The notes: generated by a model not told the origin, from the sequence alone. Counted from the stretch's first letter, positions 37,701 to 45,998 are shown. The stretch is DNA of 64,000 nucleotides from JAGNHN01 sp964590645 (GCA_964590645.1 CAZPYJ010000009.1:62001-126000); one strand, 5' to 3'. A program made the numbers and translations.

Positions 37701-38361
37701 CACGAATACCCTGGGGTTCACAGATCGTCTGATTACCCCGCCTTTCAGGCTCGTCGGAAATAATGCCTTTCTTCGCTTCCGCCACGCCTATGCCCAATAC
37801 CAGGCCGATTATTCTGATTCCCTCAGGGTATATATCTCAGATGACTGCGGGACTACCTGGACGCTTTTGGAGAGCTATGGTGAAGACGGAAGCGGATTGT
37901 TCGCCACCCGCCCGCCGCAAACAACTTCATTTGTTCCTTATGCGGATGAAGACTGGTGTGATACCCTTGGAATATGTAAAGAGATACCACTGCATCCCTG
38001 GCTGGGCAAGAATGACCTCAGGATCGCTTTTGAATCATACAGTTATCTGAGCAATAATATTTTTATCGATGACGTGGAAATCGCTCCCAGTGCCGGTATT
38101 CCGGAGGCAACTGAGGTGATCCGGCAAATGGAGGTGTGGCCAAACCCGGCCGGACGCTTTGTGAACCTGCTGGTTCCGCATAGTGGAGTAGGTCTGTTAT
38201 CTGTTTTGGATATGCAGGGACGGCAGCTGATGCTGGAAGAAGTGAGGATGGAAGTTAACGAAGCATTGCGCATTACCCTTCCCGGCACATCTTCAGGACT
38301 CTATTTGATTCAGCTGGAGATAGAAGGGGAGCGTTATCAGGCCAGGCTTACAAGACAATAA
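34708..38361 (+). CDS. T9SS type A surface protein with VPS10/BNR-like repeats
   Basis: 1,217 residues. Signal peptide MRHCFRLFAFLSLFFVFAPLRAQ. Residues about 110-770 hold sortilin/BNR beta-propeller repeats with the SxDxGxxW box (KSTDGGQNW, KSMDAGLSW, RSNDAGLSW, KSLDGGLNW, KSVDRGLSW). Two PKD-like domains follow (WNWEFPGAIPDTS; WEWVFSPDSV), then a MAM/choice-of-anchor J-like region (about 950-1,130) and a type A sorting domain (VWPNPAGRFVNLLVP, TSSGLYLIQLEIEGE, ending RLTRQ). The C-terminal ~390 residues resemble those of the M43 protease downstream. A secreted glycosidase-like or binding propeller; substrate unknown. Confidence 0.9.
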   Translation: MRHCFRLFAFLSLFFVFAPLRAQHTPLVSLDTADYPYWVEMMEDPSIPVPDVVRAFETYWEGREVTRGSGWKPFRRWEYWQTMRMRPDGSRATSDELVAAWKATASLRSQESSGGNWTILGPVQQPPIVNSGQPNGLGRVNALAFHPSNPDIIYTGASSGGLWKSTDGGQNWAVLTDHLPSLGVSAILVDPGNPQIIYLGTGDRDHSAASGIGVWKSMDAGLSWTASNTTMGNVTVGDLMFALNRTDVIVAATNAGIFRSNDAGLSWQNVQTGNFKDLDQHPADAGIFYASASGKFYRSTDTAQSWQQMQSLPVVSRIVIATTPVAPNFVYALLTNQNSFHSLRRSMDGGLTFTEMSNSPNIMDWSTTGSGTGGQAWYNLALTVSPLNPNEIYAGGINVWKSLDGGLNWTINAHWTGSGGNPAVHADCHWLGYAPSGRLYTGNDGGVYYTDNGGSNWTEISSGLAISQIYKIGQSVTQRDRMMAGYQDNGTTVYNSSGWLTVAGGDGMECAVDPSNPSYTYGSYYYGSIYRLTDDVYNGSIAGNGTNGITEGGAWVTPFVISPHNPNTMFLGMNAVWRSNNIKASSTSSVSWTSHNLNLSGGNCLDMEFSPLDPGLLYVSKYNNTLYRTDDANANQIFFTDLTPYLPHSGQVRSIETHPTDANTVFILQNRKVFKSVDRGLSWTDLTDNLPDVPMSDIIFYRRSQDGLYLGTDIGVFYRDDFTNGWISFSQNLPAAIRVTELEIWYDSLSGNNDIIRAASYGRGVWQSGLYETHPQALFIASDTLIPKGCYVDFTDLSGGIPALWNWEFPGAIPDTSTQMNPQGIFYPNPGLYTVKLSVRNSIGIDSLVRFSYIHVSDTLLPEVDFQVSDVYLCSTNPVAFFEDQSRHCPDAWEWVFSPDSVSFLNGTHASSPNPVVQFNSLGVFSLSLKVGNANGSQTMQYLNLINVGGKLFPYTYDFEVNEMRKDGWLIENPDGDHTWRIWDLGSRGKAAGIQIYGTNTLGFTDRLITPPFRLVGNNAFLRFRHAYAQYQADYSDSLRVYISDDCGTTWTLLESYGEDGSGLFATRPPQTTSFVPYADEDWCDTLGICKEIPLHPWLGKNDLRIAFESYSYLSNNIFIDDVEIAPSAGIPEATEVIRQMEVWPNPAGRFVNLLVPHSGVGLLSVLDMQGRQLMLEEVRMEVNEALRITLPGTSSGLYLIQLEIEGERYQARLTRQ

Positions 38362-38610
38362 GATTATGTCATTCTTCTTATTAGCATTGCAGTACATTGC
38401 TATGCGTGGTGTCCACATTACACAGAATATACACCTCAGGCTCCAGCCTGCGATATAGAAAGTTCGCAGGGTGGCCCTAAGGACAGCAGGGAACAGTATT
38501 TTGTTTGTCAGGAGTGGACTAATCCAACGACACATTATTATAGAAAGGGATGAACAGTTTGAATGTACGTATGTTAGATATTTAATTTAGTGCATCCCGC
38601 TAAAGCGATT

Positions 38611-40992
38611 ATGCGTATTATTGCCAAAATTTTTTCTATGCGTCACCTTGCCAGTTTGTTTATTCTGATGCTGTCTATAGCATTGAGCCTCAGTGCCCAG
38701 CAATATCATCACGATCACGATCACGCTCCTGGAGAGCCCTGTGGTACAATGCCTTATCTTGAAATGATGAAGGAAGCCGATCCGGGTTTGGAAGCCCGAA
38801 TGCAGGAACTGGAAAAGCAAACCCAGGCGTGGATTGCACAGAATGCCTCCCGCCTGAAGCAGACCAACGAGATCATTACCATCCCCGTGGTAGTGCACGT
38901 AGTCTATGCCACAGCCGCCCAGAATGTCTCCGATCAGCAGATATTGTCGCAGATTGAAGTGCTCAACCGGGATTTCCGGCGCCTGAACCCGGATACGGGG
39001 AATACGCCTCAGGTTTTTAAACCGGTAGGTGCAGATGCGGGCATAGAGTTTTGCCTGGCCAGCCGCGATCCTCAGGGAAACTTTACCACAGGGATTACAC
39101 GTACCCCCACCACCAACACCAATTTTACCACCTTTAATAATGCGGTCAAATATGATGTCACTGGAGGGAAGAGTGCCTGGAATACCAGCGAGTATCTGAA
39201 TATCTGGGTGTGCAATATCCAGGGCAGCGTACTGGGCTATGCCCAGTTCCCGGGAGGCAATCCGGCTACCGATGGCATTGTGGTGGATTATCTGGCCTTT
39301 GGCACAACGGGTTCGGCCCAGAGTCCTTACAATGGTGGAAGGACGACAACCCACGAGATTGGCCACTGGCTTAACCTCTATCATATTTGGGGAGATGACG
39401 GAGGAGCCTGCACCGGCACCGATTATGTGGGAGACACACCTAACCAGGGAGGTGAATATTATGGCTGTCCTTCTTTCCCTCAAACCTCCTGTGGATCACA
39501 GGATATGTTTATGAATTATATGGACTATGTGAATGACAATTGTTCCAATATTTTTACCCAGGGCCAGCGCGACAGAATGCGTGCGGCAATCAATATATGG
39601 CGTTCCGGCCTCCTGACCTCAGCCGGCTGCGTCACCCAGCCTCCCCAGGCCCAGTTTGCCGTCGATCGCCAGGAAACCGTGCCTGGCTGTGCCGTGAATT
39701 TCTCCGACCAGTCAATAGGGAATGTTCAGACTTATTTTTGGGCGTTTGAAGGGGGCAATCCTTCAACTTCAAGCAGTCCCAATCCAACCAGTATCGTGTT
39801 TAATCAACCCGGCCAATGGCAGGTGAGTCTTATCGTAAGCAATGTGATGGGCAGCGACACCTTGGTTCTTCCTGCCTATATCACTGTTTCTGATACCCTG
39901 CGCCCCTCGCCTGATTTTGAAAGTGAAAAGCGCTTTCTCTGCACCGGAGAGAGTACCCAGATTTTTGACAGGAGCAGCCATTGTCCCACTTCCTGGTCGT
40001 GGACATTTGATCCCCCTACGGTAAGCTTCCACGCTGGCACCCACGCCAATTCAAAGAACCCGGTAGTAAGCTTCGATCAGGCCGGCCAGTATGATATCTA
40101 TCTGGAGGTTACCAATGTAAACGGCCAGCGCAGCCTGGAAAAGGCCGGGTACATCATAGCGGGCGGTATGCCGTTGGATTTTGCAGAGTACTTTGAGAGT
40201 GGAAGCCTCGCAGTAAAGGAATGGAAAGTAGAGAACCCCAATGGAGACTTCAGTTGGGAAGTCCAGACCGTAGCGGGGGAGGTGCCCGACAACAAGGCGG
40301 TGGTCATACCGATCTATGGGACCAACTCTTTGGGATATCGCGATCGCCTCATCTCAGCACCCATCGACCTGAGCAATCAAAGCGAGGCCTACCTGATGTT
40401 CAAACACGCATACGCCCAGTATCAAAGTGGCTTCTCGGATTCACTCCTTGTCTATATCAGCGATGACTGCGGAAACAGCTGGACACGTATTTTTTCCGGT
40501 GGAGAAGACGGGAGTGGGAATTTTGCCACCCATCCCATCACGACCTCCAAATTTGTTCCTTCAGGAGCGGATGACTGGTGTGGGGGAAGTTATGGAAGCC
40601 CCTGCAATGGCATTGATATTTCTGCCTGGGCCGGGAAGAATAATGTGAAGATCGCATTCGAGAGTTTTAGTTTCATCAGCCATAATATTTATCTCGACGA
40701 TGTGCGCATTTCCACTGTTTTGTCAAGGCGTGAAACCTCTTCAATATCAGGGAGTTTTGAAATATATCCCAATCCTTCTGATGGAAGGATAAGCCTGAGT
40801 TGGAAAAATATGAGCGGAAAATTCAAGATGCGTGTCAACAATTTGCAGGGGAAAGCTGTTTACGAGAATGATATTGAACTCACAAAAGATAATTACCTGA
40901 GTTTAGCTTTGCCGGATCTTCCGGCAGGGATGTATTTGATGAATTTGGTGGGTGATTCACAGATCGTAACCCGTAAGCTAATACTCAGGTAA
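38611..40992 (+). CDS. T9SS type A zinc metalloprotease, M43 (pappalysin/cytophagalysin) family
   Basis: 793 residues from the ATG at 38611; a GTG at 38590 and an ATG at 38638 are alternatives. A signal peptide (ASLFILMLSIALSLSAQ) precedes a His-rich segment (YHHDHDHAPGE). The catalytic motif HEIGHWLNLYH gives zinc ligands His248, His252 and His258 with the general base Glu249. A methionine of the Met-turn (MFMNYMDY) follows. Then come two PKD domains, a MAM-like domain and a type A sorting domain (IYPNPSDGRISLSW, LPAGMYLMNLVG, ending RKLILR). Extracellular endoprotease. A weak promoter-like TTTG (38558) and TAATTTAG (38583) precede it. Confidence 0.92.
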   Translation: MRIIAKIFSMRHLASLFILMLSIALSLSAQQYHHDHDHAPGEPCGTMPYLEMMKEADPGLEARMQELEKQTQAWIAQNASRLKQTNEIITIPVVVHVVYATAAQNVSDQQILSQIEVLNRDFRRLNPDTGNTPQVFKPVGADAGIEFCLASRDPQGNFTTGITRTPTTNTNFTTFNNAVKYDVTGGKSAWNTSEYLNIWVCNIQGSVLGYAQFPGGNPATDGIVVDYLAFGTTGSAQSPYNGGRTTTHEIGHWLNLYHIWGDDGGACTGTDYVGDTPNQGGEYYGCPSFPQTSCGSQDMFMNYMDYVNDNCSNIFTQGQRDRMRAAINIWRSGLLTSAGCVTQPPQAQFAVDRQETVPGCAVNFSDQSIGNVQTYFWAFEGGNPSTSSSPNPTSIVFNQPGQWQVSLIVSNVMGSDTLVLPAYITVSDTLRPSPDFESEKRFLCTGESTQIFDRSSHCPTSWSWTFDPPTVSFHAGTHANSKNPVVSFDQAGQYDIYLEVTNVNGQRSLEKAGYIIAGGMPLDFAEYFESGSLAVKEWKVENPNGDFSWEVQTVAGEVPDNKAVVIPIYGTNSLGYRDRLISAPIDLSNQSEAYLMFKHAYAQYQSGFSDSLLVYISDDCGNSWTRIFSGGEDGSGNFATHPITTSKFVPSGADDWCGGSYGSPCNGIDISAWAGKNNVKIAFESFSFISHNIYLDDVRISTVLSRRETSSISGSFEIYPNPSDGRISLSWKNMSGKFKMRVNNLQGKAVYENDIELTKDNYLSLALPDLPAGMYLMNLVGDSQIVTRKLILR

Positions 40993-41013
40993 TTGCTTTA
41001 CATAAGCAAGGTG

Positions 41014-41050
41014 AAAGCAGCAGGCAGTTTGTTTGCTGCTTTTGCTTTTA
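41014..41050 (+). terminator. Hairpin between convergent genes
   Basis: A perfect 9-bp stem AAAGCAGCA (41014-41022) with TGCTGCTTT (41034-41042), 11-nt loop, followed by a T-rich TGCTTTTA. It lies 22 bp after the M43 protease stop and runs into the 3' end of the convergent gene. Confidence 0.6.
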
Positions 41051-42508
41051 TGCCTGGATTTCTTCCACTTCGTACACATACATTTCCGCCTCCTTCCATC
41101 CATCCCAACCAATCTCTGCTTTATCCCTGGCGCAATGCCCGAGAAACTCCTCAGCCGTCCAGCCTGTTTCCCGCGCCACTTGAGGAAGGTAGGTCCCTGA
41201 ATGGAAGCCTTTCTTGAGGTATATTCCGTGTCTGCCCATTATGACTTCATCCAGGGATTGCACCCGCTTCAGGGGACTTAGCACCGAAATCTCAATGCGG
41301 ACTTCTTCCAGTTCACGGAGCGTGATCGGACGAAAGCGCGGATCTTTCGTGGCAGCCGCAATGGCCATATCCTGCACCAGCTTGAAAAGGGGCGCATCGC
41401 TGCTAAATCGTCCCAGACAGCCCCTTAATTTCTTACCGATCTTCAGGCTCACAAAAGCCCCTGATTTTTCGCATAATCTTTCCGGGACGGCTTCTTCGCC
41501 TATCTCCCATTTCCGATCCTCCTCCAGGTAAACCTCAATGCTGTGCCGGGCGATCATCCCCAGGATGTCTTGTTCTTCCTTGCTGAATCTGGACGAAAGG
41601 GTGTTTTCTGCTGCTTCTTCATTCAACAGTCCGATGGCATAATAACCCACCACTTCTGATTTATCGCCCTGTTTTTTATGGCCGGAGTTTTCGTAGCGCA
41701 GGAGTGTATAACGGGATGAGATCATCCGCCTGCTCATATAGAGTAAACTGAGGATAGCGGTCCATCCACAGGCGCGGGTAGACAGTCCCCTTACCGGCTT
41801 CACAGGCTGTGAGGCAAGGTGCTTCAAAAACAAGACCGGGTTGTTTTGCACGATAGACCGGGCAGTTTGCGCATCTTCCACAATGGCTGTTTCGAAAGGA
41901 GGGTAGTGAGAGAAGTCGCTGCTGATAATGAAAAGATTGCGGGGGGTAAACAGGCTATGCAGCGCTTCAGCGATGGCAGCACATTCTTCTGCATCTGTGG
42001 TGCCCAGCAGTATGGGAAGGATGGCCGGGGATTTGGGCAGATGATACTGGAGGAAGGGAAGTTGCACTTCCAGGCTGTGCTCCTGCAAATGTGCTTCCGG
42101 AGGAAATTGAAAAACCGGATAGGAATCTGTCAGTTGCTTTGCCAGGCTTCGGTTCACCTTGACCTTTCCCAGGGGGGTCTGATAATGTCCCTGGTGATAG
42201 ATACTAGCGCCGGGAAAATGATGGCGGTGGCTGGCGCCAAGGATGATTACATTATCCCATTCAGTCTCCGGATCGATGGCGGCATAGGCCTCTGCCGCCA
42301 CATCCCCGCTGAAAACAAAACCTGCGTGTGGCGCGATGATGGCCTGCAAACCGGGTATCGGCCGGGTTTGGGCCTGCGCAAAATGCTGCTCCAGACTCTC
42401 TCTTAATTTTTTCGGATCAGATGGGTAGAAACTACCGGCATAGGCTGGTTGGCGGTCAATAGCAGGGGGGAGGGCTTGCGCATCGAAACATCCGGAATGA
42501 AGGTCCAT
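41048..42508 (-). CDS. Memo-AMMECR1 fusion protein (AmmeMemoRadiSam proteins B and A)
   Basis: 486 residues. Residues about 20-290 are a Memo domain with its conserved metal-site-like residues: APHAGFVFSG (His61), GASHRHH, QEHSLEVQLPFL, SSDFSHY and RACGW. Residues about 310-486 are an AMMECR1 domain with the signature KLRGCLG. The two usually occur beside a radical SAM partner (AmmeMemoRadiSam), which is absent here. Memo-type proteins act as copper or iron redox proteins in recent work, but the bacterial role is unsettled. The start at 42508 is preferred because a -7 box (42536-42543) lies upstream of it and inside the longer frame. Confidence 0.9.
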   Translation of the reverse strand: MDLHSGCFDAQALPPAIDRQPAYAGSFYPSDPKKLRESLEQHFAQAQTRPIPGLQAIIAPHAGFVFSGDVAAEAYAAIDPETEWDNVIILGASHRHHFPGASIYHQGHYQTPLGKVKVNRSLAKQLTDSYPVFQFPPEAHLQEHSLEVQLPFLQYHLPKSPAILPILLGTTDAEECAAIAEALHSLFTPRNLFIISSDFSHYPPFETAIVEDAQTARSIVQNNPVLFLKHLASQPVKPVRGLSTRACGWTAILSLLYMSRRMISSRYTLLRYENSGHKKQGDKSEVVGYYAIGLLNEEAAENTLSSRFSKEEQDILGMIARHSIEVYLEEDRKWEIGEEAVPERLCEKSGAFVSLKIGKKLRGCLGRFSSDAPLFKLVQDMAIAAATKDPRFRPITLRELEEVRIEISVLSPLKRVQSLDEVIMGRHGIYLKKGFHSGTYLPQVARETGWTAEEFLGHCARDKAEIGWDGWKEAEMYVYEVEEIQA

Positions 42509-42535
42509 AGGTGTGTCTTCTTTCTGTGGTTTTCT

Positions 42536-42543
42536 CAAAGATA
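42536..42543 (-). promoter_or_regulatory. Bacteroidota -7 box for the Memo-AMMECR1 gene
   Basis: Minus-strand TATCTTTG matches TAnnTTTG, 28 nt before the ATG at 42508. No -33 TTG found. Confidence 0.55.
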
Positions 42544-42623
42544 CAGAAAGCTTGTCGGGCTGAAGACATTTGATCATATTGATTTCTTCTTGATATTATT
42601 TTTCATTATGAACATATGTTTAA

Positions 42624-42631
42624 TATCTTTG
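42624..42631 (+). promoter_or_regulatory. Bacteroidota -7 box for the DUF5320 gene
   Basis: TATCTTTG matches TAnnTTTG, 41 nt before the ATG at 42672, in the divergent gap facing the Memo-AMMECR1 promoter. Confidence 0.5.
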
Positions 42632-42671
42632 TAATGAATATCGGCCTGTGGTCGAAATAAATGAATGTATT

Positions 42672-42950
42672 ATGCCAGCGTTTAACAAAAGAGGGCCTCT
42701 CGGAGAAGGACCGATGAGCGGAAGAAAAATGGGTGCTTGTACCCAATATGGAGAAGCCTTGAGAGAGAAAGATTCTGAAATCCTTCGTGAAGATGAAATC
42801 AACCTCCCTTCTCCCGGAATCCGGGCAGGAAGAGGCCAGGGGTTAGGGAGGCGAAACAGGCCATCCGGAAACGATCAAAACCAAAGCGAGCTGGGCAGAT
42901 GTGGCCAGGGTAGGGGGCGCCGGAATGCCGGGCGCAAGGGGATGGATTGA
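42672..42950 (+). CDS. DUF5320-like small protein
   Basis: 92 residues. The N-terminus MPAFNKRGPLGEGPMSGRKM matches the DUF5320 opening (MPxxDxxGPxGxGPxTG). The rest is Gly/Arg/Asn-rich and low-complexity (GRGQGLGRRNR, GRCGQGRGRRN). In other bacteria such genes lie near Mrp/NifB-type iron-sulfur or NifX-like genes; here it precedes a CoA-disulfide-reductase-like enzyme by 200 bp. Function unknown, probably cytoplasmic and RNA- or metal-related. The short ATG at 42672 is preferred over 42648 because it begins the family motif. Confidence 0.75.
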   Translation: MPAFNKRGPLGEGPMSGRKMGACTQYGEALREKDSEILREDEINLPSPGIRAGRGQGLGRRNRPSGNDQNQSELGRCGQGRGRRNAGRKGMD

Positions 42951-43150
42951 TTGAAGATTATCCAGCAATTGGAATCCGAAAAATGAAAGTGCGAAACGCC
43001 AGAAAAGCTGAGAAAGGAATCACCTTATCTCATTTCTGTCATAGCCCACCGGCCTGATATCCTGATATTTTCTAACTATTCGTTTGTACAGGTGGCCCTT
43101 AAAGGGTCACTGTGTAGGTTTTTGTTTTAAAAATATAATATTGAAGTGAA

Positions 43151-44506
43151 ATGAGAAGAACTGATGCTTTGATTGTGGGTGGCAGTGCCGCAGGAATGGT
43201 GGCCGCCGTCACAGGGAAATTTTCCTGGCCGGAAAAGGATTTCGTATTGGTGAAAAAGACCAGGGATGTAATGGTCCCCTGTGGTATCCCCTATATTTTC
43301 GGGACACTGGAAGACAGCCAATCCAATATGATGCCGGTGGATATGATGCTGGAAAAGGCAGGGGTCTTATCCCTGGTGGATGAGGTAATCAGAGTTGATA
43401 AGGAAGAAAAGATTGCTTTCCTGAAGAGCGGAGAGCAAATCGCTTACGATAAGCTTGTTTTGGCTACAGGTTCTCTCCCGCTTGAGCCACATTGGTTGAA
43501 GGGGCGAGATTTGGACGGCGTTTTCGTGATTCCGAAAGACAAAGCCTACCTGGATGTGATGCAGGAGAAGATCCGCGATTTGAAGCGGGTGATTGTGGTG
43601 GGTGCCGGTTTTATTGGCGTAGAGTTCTCAGACGAATTGAATAAGGCCGGGCACGAGATACACCTGGTAGAAAAGGAGCCGGATATCCTCAGTGCTGCTT
43701 TCGACCTGGAGTTTGCTGCCCGGGCAGAAGAGATACTGAAGGAGCGCGGCGTTTCCATCATTACCGGAAACGGCATTGCGGAGGTGGTTGGAGATGGGAA
43801 GGTGGAAGCCGTTTTACTGGAAAACGGAGACAGGCTTCCTGCCGATGCGGTCATACTCTCAATGGGATATGCCCCCAACACAAGCCTGGCGGTTGAGAGT
43901 GGGATTTTTGTGGATGAGGGCGGTTTCATCGCAGTGGATGAGTATATGCGTACCCACGACAAGGATGTTTTTGCCATCGGGGATTGTGCGCAGAAGCGGG
44001 ATTTCATCACGCGCAAGCGGGTGCCTACGATGCTGGCTTCGACGGCCTGCGCCGAGGCCAGGGTGGCAGGAATGAACCTCTTCAATATTCACGTGGTAAA
44101 AACCTTCAGTGGAACCATTGGTATCTACTCCACTGCCATCGGTAGTTTCGGGTTTGGTACAGCCGGACTGATTGAACGTCGTGCACGGGAAGAGGATGTA
44201 ACCATCGAGACCGGGACTTTTTCCGGTGTGGACCGGCACCCCGGAAGATTACCTGATGCCCATCCTCAGGTGGTCAAACTGATTGTCGCAAAATATTCCG
44301 GGGTGATTGTCGGAGGGGAAGTCTTTGGCGGTGCCAGCGCCGGGGAATTGACCAATGTGATTGGCCTGGCTATAGAGAACAGGATGTCGGTGAACAGTCT
44401 GCTGATTTCACAGATCGGAACCCATCCCTGTCTGACGGCATCTCCGGCAGCCTATCCGCTGATCAAGGCTGCGGAAAATGTCGCAGCGAAGTTGAGGCGG
44501 CAGTAG
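43151..44506 (+). CDS. FAD-dependent pyridine nucleotide-disulfide oxidoreductase (CoA-disulfide reductase/NADH oxidase type)
   Basis: 451 residues. The FAD site is ALIVGGSAAGMVAAV and the second FAD motif is DVFAIGDCA. The NAD(P)H site is VIVVGAGFIGVEF. A single redox cysteine, Cys44 in VPCGIPY, replaces the CxxxxC of classical disulfide reductases, as in CoA-disulfide reductase, NADH oxidase and polysulfide reductases. There is no C-terminal rhodanese fusion. Its stop codon TAG lies inside the first unit of the octamer array at 44501. The substrate could be CoA disulfide, persulfide or O2. Confidence 0.88.
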   Translation: MRRTDALIVGGSAAGMVAAVTGKFSWPEKDFVLVKKTRDVMVPCGIPYIFGTLEDSQSNMMPVDMMLEKAGVLSLVDEVIRVDKEEKIAFLKSGEQIAYDKLVLATGSLPLEPHWLKGRDLDGVFVIPKDKAYLDVMQEKIRDLKRVIVVGAGFIGVEFSDELNKAGHEIHLVEKEPDILSAAFDLEFAARAEEILKERGVSIITGNGIAEVVGDGKVEAVLLENGDRLPADAVILSMGYAPNTSLAVESGIFVDEGGFIAVDEYMRTHDKDVFAIGDCAQKRDFITRKRVPTMLASTACAEARVAGMNLFNIHVVKTFSGTIGIYSTAIGSFGFGTAGLIERRAREEDVTIETGTFSGVDRHPGRLPDAHPQVVKLIVAKYSGVIVGGEVFGGASAGELTNVIGLAIENRMSVNSLLISQIGTHPCLTASPAAYPLIKAAENVAAKLRRQ

Positions 44507-44708
44507 GTCAGTAGGTCAGTAGGTCAGTAGGTCAGTAGGTCATTAGGTCAGTAGGTCAGCAGGTCAGTAGGTCAGCAGGTCAGTAGGTCAGTAGGTCAGT
44601 AGGTCAGTAGGTCAGTAGGTCAGTAGGTCTGTAGATCAGCAGGTCAGTAGATCAGCAGGTCAGAAGATCAGCAGGTCAGAAGATCAGTAGGTCCGTAGAT
44701 CAGAAGAT
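44501..44708. repeat. Tandem octamer array (CAGTAGGT, 26 units)
   Basis: 208 bp made of 26 units of an 8-bp word. The first half is nearly perfect CAGTAGGT and later units degenerate to CAGCAGGT, CAGTAGAT and CAGAAGAT. It begins in the last sense codon of the oxidoreductase gene. The inverted partner array is at 45277-45349. Confidence 0.95.
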
Positions 44709-44786
44709 TGGTGCTTTGGCAGGCTATCATTCCGATGGAAATGTATGGGTGTTGAAATGAATTGACGGGCAATTGTATGAAGACAG

Positions 44787-45161
44787 TCATTGCCTGGATT
44801 GGGAGGATTTCATTGCTGTTCTGATACTGGAGTAAAGCATTGCACAGAGTTCATCTGCATCCTGCAGGCTTGTCGAAATTCGTGTATCGCCAGCAATAAT
44901 GTTCTTCTTGTTTATTATTTCCAATGCATTCCGGGTTTCCCTGACCTCTTTCAAAACCAGTTTCAATTTGTAAACCAATTCACGGGGAGAGCTTGCACTT
45001 TGGGCCTCACCCTGATTAAGGCTTGCTGAAATCGAGGAGCGAATCATTTGGTTTCTGAGGATATTTCCGAAATCACTATTCCCAAGTGACTCTCCAATCT
45101 CACTAACTGTAACAGCAAAATCTATCAGTTTCGCTCGGATGATGTCTCCTTTTATCTGCAT
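44787..45161 (-). CDS. Four helix bundle protein (23S rRNA intervening-sequence-protein family)
   Basis: 124 residues from the ATG at 45161. The family pattern is clear: FAVTVSEIGESLG, ILRNQMIRSSISASLNQGEAQSASS, and KLKLVLKEVRETRNALEII. All-helical and cytoplasmic. Homologues are encoded in 23S rRNA intervening sequences and as stand-alone genes in Bacteroidota; related four-helix proteins (bAvd) serve in diversity-generating retroelements, but no reverse transcriptase is present here. Function unknown. The gene is enclosed by octamer arrays in opposite orientation, suggesting that gene and arrays form one unit. Confidence 0.88.
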   Translation of the reverse strand: MQIKGDIIRAKLIDFAVTVSEIGESLGNSDFGNILRNQMIRSSISASLNQGEAQSASSPRELVYKLKLVLKEVRETRNALEIINKKNIIAGDTRISTSLQDADELCAMLYSSIRTAMKSSQSRQ

Positions 45162-45276
45162 CTTTATCGTCTTTACTAATAATAGACGATTATGGTGCCC
45201 GAAATGGACAAACAAAGTTCAAAATTTGAAAAAAACCATTGATCCCACTTACCTCCCACTTTCCAGATATAATGTT

Positions 45277-45349
45277 CTACTGATCTACTGATCTACTGAT
45301 CTAATGATCTACTGACCTTCTGAATCTGCTGATCTTCTGATCCTGCTGC
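45277..45349. repeat. Octamer array in inverse orientation (CTACTGAT, about 9 units)
   Basis: Three perfect CTACTGAT units, then degenerate ones (CTAATGAT, CTACTGAC, CTTCTGAT). CTACTGAT is the reverse complement of ATCAGTAG, a rotation of the CAGTAGAT unit seen in the array at 44501-44708. Together the arrays bracket the four-helix-bundle gene. Confidence 0.85.
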
Positions 45350-45401
45350 TCTTTCCTGCCCACGCATCGAAACCTTTCAACCTTCTGATTGTTAGTCCTG
45401 A

Positions 45402-45998
45402 ATGAAAACCACCATCATTATTATCACCATTTTGATTGTCCTGCTGATGAGCACCCAGGCTTTGATCAGTCGTTCCACCGGAAAAACGGAACAACAGCGA
45501 TACGAAGTGATCGAAAGAATGGGGGACTTCGAGATCCGCTATTACCCACCGGCTATTCTGGCATCGGTTGAAAGACAAGGACATTATGATGCATCTTCGG
45601 GTAGCAGTTTCAGGACGCTTGCGGGCTATATCTTCGGGAAGAACACCACCTCAGAAAAGATTTCAATGACCTCTCCGGTCAGGATGAAGCAGGAGGCCGA
45701 TACCTTTGGGATGCAATTCGTGATGCCTGCTTCTTATACGATGGAGAAGCTTCCCAAGCCCGATGACCCTTCTATTCGTTTGAAGAAATTCGAAGGAGGA
45801 TATTATGCAGCCATTCGTTTTGGCGGCTTCGCCAAAGTGCAGGATTGGAATGCCCGGACAGAAGAACTAAAGGCGTTTCTGGACAGCAAAGGACTTAGTT
45901 ACGAAGCGCCCTTTGAGTATCTCGGCTACAATCCTCCTTATCAGTTCATAAACCGGCGAAATGAGGTGGTGGTCAGGCTAAAGTCCTACCAGCCATAA
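45402..45998 (+). CDS. SOUL family heme-binding protein
   Basis: 198 residues. An N-terminal membrane segment or signal (TIIIITILIVLLMSTQALI) is followed by a SOUL/HBP domain: YEVIERMGDFEIRYYPPAIL, SEKISMTSPVRM, FVMPASYTMEKLPKPDD, and the C-terminal FEYLGYNPPYQFINRRNEVVV. SOUL proteins bind heme or porphyrin, but the bacterial role is unclear. It stands alone on this strand, with no obvious -7 box. Confidence 0.9.
   Translation: MKTTIIIITILIVLLMSTQALISRSTGKTEQQRYEVIERMGDFEIRYYPPAILASVERQGHYDASSGSSFRTLAGYIFGKNTTSEKISMTSPVRMKQEADTFGMQFVMPASYTMEKLPKPDDPSIRLKKFEGGYYAAIRFGGFAKVQDWNARTEELKAFLDSKGLSYEAPFEYLGYNPPYQFINRRNEVVVRLKSYQP

Noticed and set aside
38449..38480. Hairpin CCTGCGA/TCGCAGG as terminator of the VPS10-like gene
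   Set aside because: Only a 7-bp stem and no following T-tract.
44501..44708. CRISPR-like array
   Set aside because: The unit is 8 bp without spacers, and no cas genes are present; it is a simple tandem repeat.
44787..45161. Diversity-generating retroelement accessory (Avd)
   Set aside because: No reverse transcriptase, template repeat or variable repeat is visible nearby. The sequence fits the rRNA intervening-sequence-protein family.
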